A stretch of 64,000 nt of DNA from Oscheius onirici (lineage: Eukaryota; Nematoda; Chromadorea; Rhabditida; Rhabditidae). The position numbers were made by a program, and so were the translations under genes. Under the pieces are notes generated by a model. It saw nothing but the letters and a program-made list of their open reading frames with translations. It was not told the DNA's origin and searched no databases. Within the stretch, counting starts at the first letter, position 1. Every line of letters begins with the position of its first letter. Where the stretch lies: the NCBI GenBank assembly GCA_932521025.1, contig OW051471.1, forward strand, positions 186,001 to 250,000, in the 5' to 3' direction. Positions 1-10,600 of the stretch are shown here, piece by piece.

Positions 1-2480
1 GAATCAGAGCCCTGCAAAGAAAAACTGTCAGCAAAGATCATCACGACCAGGGTTTCTAATTGAAAATGGTCATAAAACGAGGGGTCTGATTGAAAAATGC
101 TCACGCCTTTTGTAAAAGACCACCGATCAGCGAATTTGGAAAGGAAAATAAGCAGAGAAAAATACAGCAGGAATGAGTCACACCACGGTCTCTCCCTTGA
201 AAACTTGAAGAAGTTTGGACGAAGGAAATGCTCCGGCCATCTGTGCTTTCCAATTGTAAACATCCAGGAGGTTTAGAGCCGGAAATTGGGAGGGAATGAG
301 AAATGCCGGGCTCATTTTTTGGAAGGATTAGGTGAGGAGAATTAGGCCCCTTAACCTCTGTTGAAAAAGTTGGAGAAAATACAGAAACCAGGCTCATTTT
401 GACGGGAAAACTAATGAATTCTTATAGGCAGCGAAGCAATGACTATTTCGCGGAGACGTCGAAATGTTTTGTCTGCTTAGTGTTCGCGAAAAAAACCAAA
501 AAGTGCTGTCGCTATGACTTTTTCAATGAAAACTGAGATGGAAATGGAGCGACTGGGTATAATTAGCCTTCCTCTTTCTATGAAACCACAGCTGAATGTA
601 CGGGTACAAGGTCAAGAAGAGTGCAAAAGTGAGGAGGAGGCGAGACGGAGCCATCAAACTGTCAGCTTTGGTGTCTAAACTGAAAAAGAAAGACAGAGAG
701 AGGAGTCAGGAGGGTGGACTGAAGAGTCCATCCAAAATGAGCGAACAGCTACATTTTCCCGGGTCGTCTAGGTGCCCTAAAACTTCGTTCAAAAAGAGGA
801 CAAGAAACCTAAGTTTTCTGGCTCGAGACTGCACTTCCCAGATTTGCAAGTTGAGCGTTGTAGTCTTTAATATACTCTACAGCTTCGTAGAACATCGCAA
901 AGCTGAAAAATGCAAGCGTGAGCTAGAAAACTGACGTTTCCTCAAAGGGGGAAAATTTTAGAGGAGGAGGAATGAAACCTCACCTCTATTCTCAAGATAG
1001 AATAGACCGAAAACATGCATGATTACAAGGAAGAAAAGGATCGCAGAGCAGTGTTGCCGACATAAAAGGGTCTGTTTGTAGAACCCCCACCCTTTTATCA
1101 GTCAGGGTCCGAACTGCGTCCACAGGGCTCCTATCAGTCCACCTCTTTAGCTAAGGAATGATAGGAGTTTTTGGGTGGGGGAACTGACGGACATAGGGGC
1201 TTTTATCAGCAATCAAAAAGTTCGAGAACAGTGGTGTTGAAGGGAGAGAGGAATGCAATAACATCAGACATCCTCGGAAAAACAGCGCTTGATTTGCATA
1301 TTGTTCGGGATCGGTGAACTTTTCGTCTTGATGTTTGGAATTGTGGTTCGTTCAGAATGAAGAGCTTTTCATATTAAATTTAGCCCGCACACAGTTACAG
1401 ACTCTGGAGCTCATGAAAAAGAGAAAGTAACGTTAAATGTCTGACATTTTTTATCAGTTTCTTCCGAAAAATTAGGATTCTCTCATAGAGGATGGAGAGT
1501 TTTGCAAAATTTTCCGTATGGCCCAAAGCTTTGTATTTTGGTGGATACGGAGACGAAAAATGGTTAGTAGGGAACTATACTGCTTTAGGCGGGATTCTGG
1601 CCGACCTGACTTTTTATCAGGTCTGAACTCCATTTTGGTCAGGAAACTGATCCAGTTCGTTTTATTCTGTATCTCTGTCACTCTCCAATAGACTTTCACG
1701 AGAGCCCGGCAGAGAATCCATTGGGATCAAACATGACGATTGCACTGCGTGGTAACTAAGGGAAAGCTCTGTTTGTTGACTTTTGAAGATTATTCCAATC
1801 TTTCGCTACACCTGCAGCTCTCACCGATTTCTCCGATTAATTGCAACGCTTCTCCAAAAGACCAACGAGCCTACGAGGGATAGATGTTTTCAGCAACAGA
1901 TGGAGAGGGGAAAGAAGAATAGAATACAGATTCGATAATCGTTTCCCTAGAAATTGATCGTCTGAAGATATGGGAGATTTAAAAAAGAACGGAATCATTT
2001 TTACCTAAAAGTTGCTCCTCCCCCTAACAACAAGACTGGCGGCGATGTAGGGAAAGCAGAGAGAGACGTCAAAAAAGTAGCTGCTGATGTCTGCTGCTGG
2101 TTTTGGGGAAAAGGAACAGAGGTACAGAGTCACAGAGAGAAAAAGAACACCGAAAGAAGAAAGTGTTCGCGTGCCGTCTCTTTGGCTCCTTATCCAAACA
2201 GAGAGGAGGGAATGAGGAGGGAACCTGATACCCCTCTAGGTCTCTTTTCGAACCGGGCGGAGGAAGGTAAAGACAACCGTATTAGACTCTCTTTCTCCTC
2301 TTTGAGGACAGCTGGCCTCCCGACGACGGCTAATTTCAAACGGGCTTTTTGTGAGCCCCGTAATGAGAAGAGTCGGCTAGGCGAGAGGGCTAAATTATGA
2401 ATTGGAACAGGTGAAACTTGAGAAGAGATTTCAGGGACCGGATGACGAGTAATTGGAAGAGGAACGTTTTTCCGAGTAGG
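1..2480. other. Gene-free stretch at left edge
   Basis: I see no convincing coding region. The open frames here are short and match no family I recognise. The one recognisable element is a copy of dispersed repeat family 2 at about 1517-1665 (separate entry). A short hairpin lies near 1128-1170, with arms CTCCTATCA and TGATAGGAG. The end of the stretch is the 3' flank of the collagen gene. Confidence 0.5.
1517..1665. repeat. Dispersed repeat family 2, copy 1
   Basis: This is the best preserved copy. It starts near AAAGCTTTGTATTTTGGTGG, continues through GGATACGGAGACGAAAAATGG, and ends near GTCAGGAAACTGATCCAGTT. The same order of blocks recurs at 34618-34735 and 51478-51605, with partial copies at about 13560-13640, 32855-32905 and 46615-46650. 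I see no coding potential and no terminal inverted repeat, so the element class is unknown. Confidence 0.75.
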
Positions 2481-2560
2481 ATCAGATGACCCTATCTCTT
2501 TCTGTATCTCTGACTCTACTGGTATCGTACAAAAAATGTGAACAGAACTTTTTATTCTGT

Positions 2561-3730
2561 CTACTTTCTGGCTCCATTCTCGAAGAAGATTCCTCCATCC
2601 AGAGCACAGTACTTGGGACAGATTCCTCTCTCTCCACTGGGACCATCCTGACCAGGTTCCCCAGGGCTGCCGGGGTTTCCGTCTTGTCCCTTCTGACCAG
2701 GTTCTCCGTTGCCTCCCTTCTCTCCATCTTTGCCAGGCTGACCGTCCTTTCCGGACTTTCCAGCAGGTCCTCTGGGTCCCTGGATTCCGGGCTTTCCAGG
2801 CTCTCCACGATCTCCTGGCTTGGGTTCTCCGTTCTCTCCATTCTCACCGGGTTGACCGGGTTCTCCAGCTTTTCCAGCTTCTCCAGGTGATCCGTGAGGT
2901 CCACGAGGTCCAACTGGTCCAGAATTTCCATCAGGACCCTTCTTTCCAGGCTCTCCAGGTGCTCCAGGACGTCCTGGAGGACCATCTTCGCCACGAACTC
3001 CGGGTTCTCCAGCAGGGCAAGGCTGACAGGGTGGAGGAGTGAGAGGTCTGAAACAGATAGTTAGATGCGCTAGTTTCAAGTCTCACTCGCAGGGAGTCTG
3101 AGGAGGCTTGCCAGGATTTCCAGGATGGCCAGGAGCTCCGGGGCGACCAGGAGTTCCAGGTCTGCCAGGAGCACCAGCTGGTCCTGTCGGGCCGGGAAGG
3201 CAGCAGCCTTCGCAAGTTCCCTCCTCCTTGCTTTCGGTCGGCGTCTCAACATTGGCAGTCTCGTAGCCGGCCTGACGAGCGGTACGGTTTCCACGGGCTG
3301 GCAGACGATCGACTGCCATCAGGACTTCTTCGGCCTGGGTGCGGCAAACACGAAGCTCTCCGTGCATTTGCTGACGGACATGCATAGCCTGCTGATAGAT
3401 CAGGGGCAGTGTGACGCAGACGGAAAGAATTGCCAGAACGGCAAGACTAACAGCAGCATGACCGATGAGGCGGTAGGCCTGGAATTTTCAATTGGAAGAT
3501 CACAATACGGGAAAAAAGTTGAACGGGCGGCTTTTTCAAGCTAATTGGCTGATGACAAGGACCAGACAAAGAAACATAGAGACTGAGAGGCAAAATGACA
3601 GAAAATCTAAAAGACAGAGAGTCTGAAGGACAGATGGACAGAGAGACTGAGATTCAGAGAGACAGAGACAAAAAGTCGCTAGGAAAAGTCGAGAAACCCT
3701 CTGACTAACCTTCGAGTTGGAACACTCCAT
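2561..3730 (-). CDS. Nematode cuticle collagen, about 299 aa
   Basis: The gene encodes a structural collagen of the cuticle, secreted by the hypodermis. Three exons read 3710-3730, 3087-3478 and 2561-3047 with matching phases (900 nt). The N-terminus has a hydrophobic segment of about 20 residues (HAAVSLAVLAILSVCVTLPL), the membrane or signal region shared by cuticle collagens. Basic sites follow (RLPARGNRTAR), as expected for subtilisin-type processing. Gly-X-Y blocks are interrupted by cysteine clusters (CEGCC, CEPLTPPPCQPC), and the C-terminus holds CPKYCALDGG. Known family members share this order. An ATATAAAG box lies about 60 bp upstream of the ATG, and AATAAA starts a few bases after the stop. 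The particular col subgroup is not certain. Nearby antisense and shifted open frames are shadows of the Gly-X-Y periodicity. Confidence 0.95.
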
Positions 3731-3786
3731 GTTGCGAGGCGGCTAGTTGTGGTCGACTGCCTTCTCTGCCCCCTATCGGAACCCGA

Positions 3787-3800
3787 CCTTTATATGTACT
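3787..3800 (-). promoter_or_regulatory. TATA-like box of the collagen gene
   Basis: On the minus strand the sequence reads CATATAAAGG about 60 bp upstream of the collagen ATG. The position suits a core promoter of a strongly expressed, developmentally timed collagen. Confidence 0.5.
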
Positions 3801-4040
3801 GCCGTCGAACTCTTTTCGCCGTTCCAGTCCAGACCGTTTTTCAGCCGAATGCCGTCTTGCGGAGAGCGGCTGCGTCTCCCACGGGAACGGCAAAATTGGA
3901 CAAAAACAAAATGAGACTGTGACCAGGTGTGTGATGGGAGCCTGAGTCTTTTTACTTTTCCTTGCTGGAGCGTCATCCCCGGTTTGAAATATTTATATAT
4001 TTTTTCTTTTTGAAATATTTTTCTCAGCTGTCAGCCTAAG

Positions 4041-4410
4041 ATTGCGGTAGTTTTGGTAATGTCTCTTGGAGTCAGCGTTGCCGAAAGCTTCTATGAATCC
4101 GGAACAAAAATCCCCTTTCCTCTAAAAAGGAAAGCGAGAGAATTTTAGAACCACGGAGGGAGGAACACTCATGTAACGGACTTTTTACTCAGATCAGACC
4201 GTGGTACGAAAATGTCGTCACAACTTTTCTCACTTGTCTTCTGTGACGTGAACGGGCAGATTGGATAGATATAGGTTTGATAGTGACATTCTCCAGAAGG
4301 ACCTGTACAAGAAGACTGAATGGTTGCGTGTTAAATTTCAGGTGGAAACCATGGCTCAACAAACCAACGACTTCTTTACAAACAGCGAAAAAAGGAAATT
4401 GGTCTTCTTC
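4041..4410 (+). pseudogene. Decayed upstream copy of the 5916 secreted-protein gene
   Basis: Two parts of this stretch resemble the gene at 5916 and its upstream region. Positions 4130-4265 match 5535-5675, sharing blocks such as GAACCACGGAGGGAGG and CGAAAATGTCGT. Positions 4345-4410 read VETMAQQTNDFFTNSEK, against ENVGQQINSFFTDIGK in exon 1 of the intact gene. The copy lacks the start codon and signal peptide, and its frame is lost after this exon. The spacing (about 1.4-1.6 kb) suggests an old tandem duplication. Confidence 0.6.
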
Positions 4411-5840
4411 ATGTTTCTCCTCCCTCTGTCCCTCTGCCCCAGTGTCTTTCTGTATCTCTTCCCTCTGCCCACTGTCTTTATGTCTCTGTCTCTCTGAATC
4501 TGATATTCTGAAACACCGTAAGTATCACGGTTCTCAAAATAGGAGGCTTTGCAACCTGGAGCTACTAGAAAACAACAGCTAGTAAAGGAAAGTTTATGTT
4601 TACACAAATTAATTCTTGAACTTGCTGACGTGTGCTCGGATGGGGCAGAAATTTGAGATTCAAGTCGTGTTTCTGAGCAATCTGAAAAACGCTTTGAAAA
4701 TGCAATTTAATCTGTTACCAAAGCCACGTCGATGAGGCCATTAAAGCCCCGCAAGTTAGAAACCAGAAACTGGTTGCAAAGAACTGTGTCTTGCATTTCT
4801 TCTGAAATTTGAATATTGATAGATAAAGAAATGGAGAATATCTAGGATCTATCCGGAAAATACATACCTTCACACAAGTAGAAGTCCAAAAGAGCGTCTT
4901 TTTCAATCAAGTGAGCATCACGTAAGAATACTGTGCCGGGCAAACCGACAGAAAGACTGAGAGAATAGGACTAGATTTGTGCTTGAGCCGCAAACGAGAA
5001 CAAAAAGATACTTCGTACCGAAAGGGCGGACATCAAAAGGGTTTAGTCGACGAAAGGGTTTGTAACTGCGCCGCAGACCCTATGATTAACGCGGAGAAGA
5101 AGGACAAGACGACAAAGACTGATAGTTAGTTTATACAGGCACCTGCTGGCCCGGAAAGAGCAGAGATCTTGCTGGGTAGCGAAGAGGAAATGATAGCTAA
5201 ACACTAAAAAAAAAGTCGAATTTGTTCCCCTTGGATGAATACGGAGCGAGTCCTCCTTCAAGCACTCGCGGCTTTGGATTTGGGAAAACGGTCAAATACC
5301 GATTCGAGACACCTGCACGCTTACATCAAATGACACCGGATCCGCGGGAAATAGTAAAGAAATCCGTAGGGAAAGAGATACAGAGAGAGACTCTGTATTT
5401 TCAAATGAAGCGGCAGTTTCATCCTTTCACTATCCTCAGTATAACAGGAGTACTTTAACGATTCTGAGGAAAATTGCTATGAATTCTGACAAAAAATAAA
5501 TGTAAAAGCAGAAAATCCCAGCCGCGTTCTTTTCGAAGGAGGGCGAGAGTTTTCGAACCACGAAGGGAGGCGCACTATTTCAACGGACGGTTACTCAACC
5601 TTGCTCGCGGCCCGAAAATGTCGTAGCAACTTTAGGTTTCACGTGTCGAGACGTTTCTGACCTGAACGAGTAGTCTGAACAGCGGGTTTGACGACCCCAT
5701 TTTCCAAAAGTTATCTGGAACATCCCGTGACTCAGTTTCAATATAAACATCTTGAGAGACAATCTTCGCGCTCTTTGGCATACTCATCGAGCTCAATATT
5801 GACTTTTTCAGTTTGCCAAACTGCCAAGGAGACTCTGCGA
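4411..5840. other. Intergenic region upstream of the 5916 gene
   Basis: I see no gene. The stretch contains a CTCTGTC-type microsatellite near 4425-4500 and, at 5455-5680, the second copy of the duplicated upstream segment described for the pseudogene. Confidence 0.4.
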
Positions 5841-5841
5841 G

Positions 5842-5848
5842 TATAAAA
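5842..5848 (+). promoter_or_regulatory. TATA box
   Basis: TATAAAA lies 68 bp upstream of the ATG at 5916, consistent with the core promoter of the small secreted-protein gene. Confidence 0.6.
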
Positions 5849-5915
5849 GAGGTTGACGTGAGCTGGGTCATTCTTCCTTTTCTCGGTCAATCTTCAACCC
5901 AAAGAGATTACAGAA

Positions 5916-6605
5916 ATGCTCAAAACGGTTCTCGCCGTACTTGCAGTGACCTCTGTAATCTCAGCAGAAAACGTTGGTCAACAAATCAACTCCTTTTTCA
6001 CAGACATCGGAAAAGGCATTGAGGTTAGTCTTCCCTCAGTCCCTGTCTAGAAAGCCAGTCTCTGTACTCATTTTCAGAAAGCAGCCAACGATTTTGCCTA
6101 CAGTGTCAACCGCTTTGTCGCAGACAACGACGATTTGGTAGCAGCGAAAAAGATTGAAGACCAGAAGGCCATTGATGCTTACAAAAAAGGACAGATCAAC
6201 GATGAGCAGTTGCGGACAGCCCTCTGGATTGACCAGTACCAATTCCAACAGGCTGTAGACGACCGGATTAGGAATCAGTACCCTGGCGGAAATAGTTATC
6301 CAGACCTGAATGGGAACTACTGGGGAGCAGATAGTCAGAATACTCAGGCAGTATATAGTCCCAGCAACGGTTTCAATGGCCCCTATGATCCAAGAGTTCA
6401 GAACAGTCAGTATTATCCCAACCAGATGAATCAGGGTTACAATAATCAGATGAGTCAGAACAGCCAGTATAGTCCTAACGGTCAAGCAAATAGCTATAAC
6501 CCATCCCTATCGCAGAACAGTCAGTACTTGTCGCCTTATCAAAATACTGTAGATTCACAGAATTCTGGCTACGGTAATAAAAAATTTGCTGCTAAGAAGT
6601 TGTAA
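5916..6605 (+). CDS. Secreted Q/N-rich protein, about 211 aa
   Basis: I do not recognise a family. Exons are 5916-6023 and 6078-6605, with a 54-bp intron ending TTTTCAG. The first 17 residues form a signal peptide (MLKTVLAVLAVTSVISA). Residues about 18-110 look helical and charged. The rest is rich in Gln, Asn, Tyr, Ser and Pro, with QNSQY occurring three times and ending NKKFAAKKL. No cysteines are visible in the mature part. A TATA box lies upstream and AATAAA 15 nt after the stop, so the gene looks complete and well expressed. The low-complexity tail would suit an extracellular matrix, cuticle or eggshell role, but this is only inference. A decayed tandem copy lies about 1.5 kb upstream. 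Confidence 0.8.
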
Positions 6606-6620
6606 ATTGCTTTTGTGATC

Positions 6621-6626
6621 AATAAA
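6621..6626 (+). terminator. Polyadenylation signal
   Basis: AATAAA lies 15 nt downstream of the stop of the Q/N-rich protein gene, implying a very short 3' UTR. Confidence 0.6.
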
Positions 6627-6810
6627 TGTGAACTGGATGGAGGAACAGAGGGACAGAGGGACAGAGAGACAGAGACACCGGATTTCCTGTGATGACTAAT
6701 CTTTCCCCAAATGATTTCATCTGATTATTTCCGACCCGACGCTTCATTGTTGTTTTAGACAACCCAAGGACGCTGTTCTCGCCAGCCCAAACTTTACACT
6801 TGCCAAGGTA

Positions 6811-6846
6811 AACCCGTCCCCTGGACGGGTTCTTCTTGCTATAAAA
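6811..6846 (+). promoter_or_regulatory. Hairpin plus TATA box of the TTL gene
   Basis: A perfect 9-bp inverted repeat (AACCCGTCC and GGACGGGTT, 3-nt loop) at 6811-6831 lies 8 bp upstream of TATAAAA at 6840-6846. The TTL start codon follows at 6908. The palindrome could be a dimeric factor site; no factor is identified. Confidence 0.5.
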
Positions 6847-6907
6847 TGGCCACTGTAGTAGCCGCTGAACTTACTCTTTCTCAAACTTTTACGATCTAAA
6901 CCTCAGA

Positions 6908-7428
6908 ATGAAGCTTCTTCTGGCCTTTGCTCTTCTTTTCGTCCTGATTGAGGCCAAGAAGCAGACGGTGAAGGTCAAGGGAACAGTCATCTGTGACAAG
7001 AAGAGACTCCCGAATGTCGTTGTGGAACTCTGGGAGAGAGATACCAGTAAATTTTCTTTGTCACGGTTTTTAAGCTTCGAGCATTCAAAAACGTTTTTGT
7101 TTTTTTTAACGAAAAATGACAATTTGGGCTCGGAAAGGTGAATTAATTTGTTCAGTTTCACTGCAAAATTTCAGTCGATCCCAACGATCTGATGGCCACC
7201 GTCAATACCGACAAGGAAGGAACTTTTGAGCTGGTCGGATCTGAAGAAGAAATCTCGACAATTGAGCCTTTTATCCGCTTCCAGCACAAATGCCACGTGA
7301 AGAAGGCCGGCTGCACGAGAACTACGGAATACGAGGTTCCTGCCAAGTTCATCAACAAGAACGAATTCTACGATATGACATATGTCAATATGGACATTCA
7401 CTCCAAGGTCGACTCGGAGAAGTGCTAA
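6908..7428 (+). CDS. Transthyretin-like (TTL) family protein, about 130 aa
   Basis: This belongs to the nematode-expanded TTL family of small secreted beta-sandwich proteins, which act outside the cell; the ligand of most members is unknown. Exons are 6908-7046 and 7175-7428 (393 nt). A signal peptide covers residues 1-16 (MKLLLAFALLFVLIEA). The family core follows: VKVKGTVICDKK, then VVVELWERDT, DKEGTFELVG, and paired cysteines around FQHKCHVKKAGC, with a final Cys as the last residue. The length is typical. Upstream are a palindrome and a TATA box. The polyadenylation signal overlaps the stop codon. Confidence 0.93.
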
Positions 7429-7432
7429 TAAA
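7427..7432 (+). terminator. Polyadenylation signal overlapping the stop codon
   Basis: TAATAAA contains both the TTL stop codon (7426-7428) and AATAAA. A CTCTGTC-type microsatellite follows at about 7440-7500. Confidence 0.6.
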
Positions 7433-7605
7433 CTTTGTGTCTCACAGTCTCTCTGTCACTCTGTCTCTTAGTCTGTCTCTCTCTGTCCTTCTGTTTCTCT
7501 GCGAGTTCTGATTATTCAAAAAAAGAAAAAAAACTGAAAGGTTCATAAGTACCCGTACACAATGGCAAATCACTCCCTTCTATTCCATTTTTTCGTCCGG
7601 ACAAT

Positions 7606-10600
7606 TTATCGACGAGGTACCTAAAGTCCCAATATTTCCAAGAACCTAAAAGTTTCAATTCCGAAGCAAATGTAACCGTTTACCTGGAAATTTCTGATAC
7701 TCTTCCAATACTGACTCTGTGTTCCGAGCACCTGTCTCAAAGCAATACGAGCTTTCTTCGCGATTGGTTTCCTAAAAAAAGGTTGTTTTAGAAATTTCAA
7801 GAATGACATACAGTTCTCTAAAGTCCAGATCCGGGACCGGACACTTATTGCTCAGTGTCTTGATTACAGCAGCTGCTGAGGCTGCCACAGACTTGAGGCC
7901 ATAGCCTCCTTCCAGAACAGCCAGTATTTTTCCTCCGGCAAGGCAAGAAAGTTGATAGGTCATGAGAGAGTAGGCACTGGGAGTGAGCTGTAAAAGAAGG
8001 GGTGAGTCTCTTTCTGTCTCTGTCTCTCAGTCTCAAACCTTATAAGTTCCCAGAGTATCTCCTCGTGCCGCATCAAATCCTGCCGAAATCATCACCAGTT
8101 CCGGATTAAATTCGTAAGCAATGGGCATGACAATCTTGAAGAACGCTGCCAAGTATTCTGCATCTCCCATGTCGTGGAAACTCCATGGAATATTGACAAC
8201 AAATCCTTTCCCGGCCTCCGATCCCACATAACCGTGATCCTGATTGGGTCCTGATGGATAAAAGTCGCCTCCATTGTGACAATGAATAGAAATGTAGAGA
8301 ATTTCCGGATCGCTGTCAAAGATTTCCTGCGTCCCGTTGCCGTGATGAATGTCCCAGTCGAGAATGAGAATACGCTTGAGACCATACTTTGAGCGAGCGT
8401 GCTGAAAGTTGAATGGACTGAAAGCTGTGGCGAGATTTAGACAAAAATTCGGTTTAGGCACGCTTTAGGCAAAGAAAAAGAATAGAAATTCTTACATTTG
8501 TTGCAATGGCAACATTGTTCAGAAGACAGAAGCCGCTTCCTTCAGCGATTCCGGCATGATGACCAGGAGGACGGACCGCTGCGAAACCACAAGCTGGACC
8601 AGGTTTGGTCATGATCTGGTCGAGGATCTAAAATTTTCATGTTTTTTTCTACTGCTCGGTTCACGAGCCCCATTGACCATCAAACTGTCTACCTAACGGT
8701 GGTGGCAACACTCTTTTTACATAAAGCTTGTTGGGACCACAGTTAGACAGTTAGACAGTCTTTAGGTTCGTTGTGGCGTTTCCTAGAAACCGACTCGAAG
8801 GAAACGCGCTACTTTTACCCTTCACGGCCCATATTTTTAGCTTTCTCTAGCTAATCCTAGTTCCATTTTTATCTGTCAAAATGACTGCGAAAATGGAGGA
8901 AAATTAGCCCGAGATTGCTGGCAGTAATTCGGTCACGGAGCAGCTGAAAAAGTCCTAATAATTTCCACCCTCACTACCTTGTTGTACTCTACTCTTGGAA
9001 ATGAGTCACAGTTAGACAAAATAAAACTCAAATCAGTTGTGGCCATTTTCCTCCAATCATCCAGTCAAACAGCCTCTTTTCCCGTGTTCCTGTGTCACCT
9101 CTCTTCCGTCATTCAAACAGATAATGGCCGGTTCTCAAACATGCACCAAGAGAGAGAGAGAAAGCCCGCCCCTATTCCCTTTGCCGCCTTGATCTTTTTG
9201 CAGCCAGGAACCTTTTTGACCCTTTTTGAACTCGGAGCAGTAAATTTGCAAAAAAAGACAAGGCCTAGAGGTTATCTTGTCCTGACACTCTCTCCCTTCA
9301 TCTCTCAGTATCTCTGTCTGTTAGCAGGCGTCATGAATATTGCTCACAAGTTGCGCAAATATAGACTGAGAGTTTCTGGGCCTGTGATCAATATACAGCA
9401 ACAATGAAGACAAAGGTAGCTGATCTTTCCGCGGATCATTTTACCCATTCCCTAATCATCGTATTGACGTCTGGGGATTAAATTACCGGCCCCTAATATG
9501 CACTAAATGAAAATTTGCTACATTCGGTTTTGCTGTCTAACTGTGGCTGTCGTAATTTTCATGTCGAGGCAGTTGTGGCAGCCACAGTTAGACACAAAGC
9601 TAGTTTCTGTCCAGAAATTGTTGCCAATTAAAATTGCAACTTTATTACCTTTTTTGGTTTTTTTTGAACAAAAGTTTTCAAACAAAAAGAATAGCTTTCC
9701 AAATAATTTAGTTTTGCGAAGTCTCGTCCAGTAGAATGTGAGTTTTTTGTTTGTTCAAAAATAGCTTTTCTGAAGACATTCAAAATTCCCAATTCTTGCA
9801 CTTTTGAGACAATCCGCGGGCTCTAGGTTGGCTAATTTTGCATGCAGAGACGCGGCTCCACTTGAAACAAAAACCCTTTTTCTTTCAGAAAAGGAGAATG
9901 GATAGCCTTCCGACTCCGCCAGAGCTGGCCTTTCCCCCGTTTGGAGACCTTCTCACCCCGCTCTTCTACGTGCCCTTCATAGCCTACTTTCTCTTCTTCT
10001 CGCTCGCCAGTCGTCTCGTCAGGACGCACACGTTCCAGGACCAGAAGGGATTCAGGTTGGTAGCTTTTTTACCACCAAAAACTCTCCATCCCTTCGGGAA
10101 GTGTTTGGTCAGGAAATCCAGTTCTACCTAAAGCTCTGTCTCAGTCCCTTTGTCTGTCCTCTGTACTCTGTCCTACTGTAACTACTGGAAAACTTCGTAA
10201 CTGCTAAAATGGTGGCAATTTCCAGACAGTACCGCCTCCACAATCTCACAGTCTGTGTCCTGCACTCTGTCATCTCCGGAACCTGGTGTCTGACTGTCTT
10301 CTTGAGCCATCTCGACGAGGCCTTCAACGACGTCATTCATTGGTACGACGAATTCGCCGCACAGTTGCCCGTCTTCTCGATTGCCTACTTCGTACACGAT
10401 GCCATTCACATGCTCCGTCACGAGTGGTCTCCATGGACGCTGGAACTGCTGGGACATCATGTGGCCACAACGCTGGCTCTTCTGGCCGGACTTTTGACGA
10501 GACGCTTTCTTCTGGCCGACTACTGGGCTCTTTTGATGGAAGTCAACAGGTAGGGGGAAATCGGAAGAGTGACAGTCCTCAATTTTCCAGCATTTTCCTG

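Noticed and set aside
2486..3544. Long antisense and shifted open frames over the collagen
   Set aside because: They are shadows of the Gly-X-Y periodicity; the minus-strand spliced frame explains the region.
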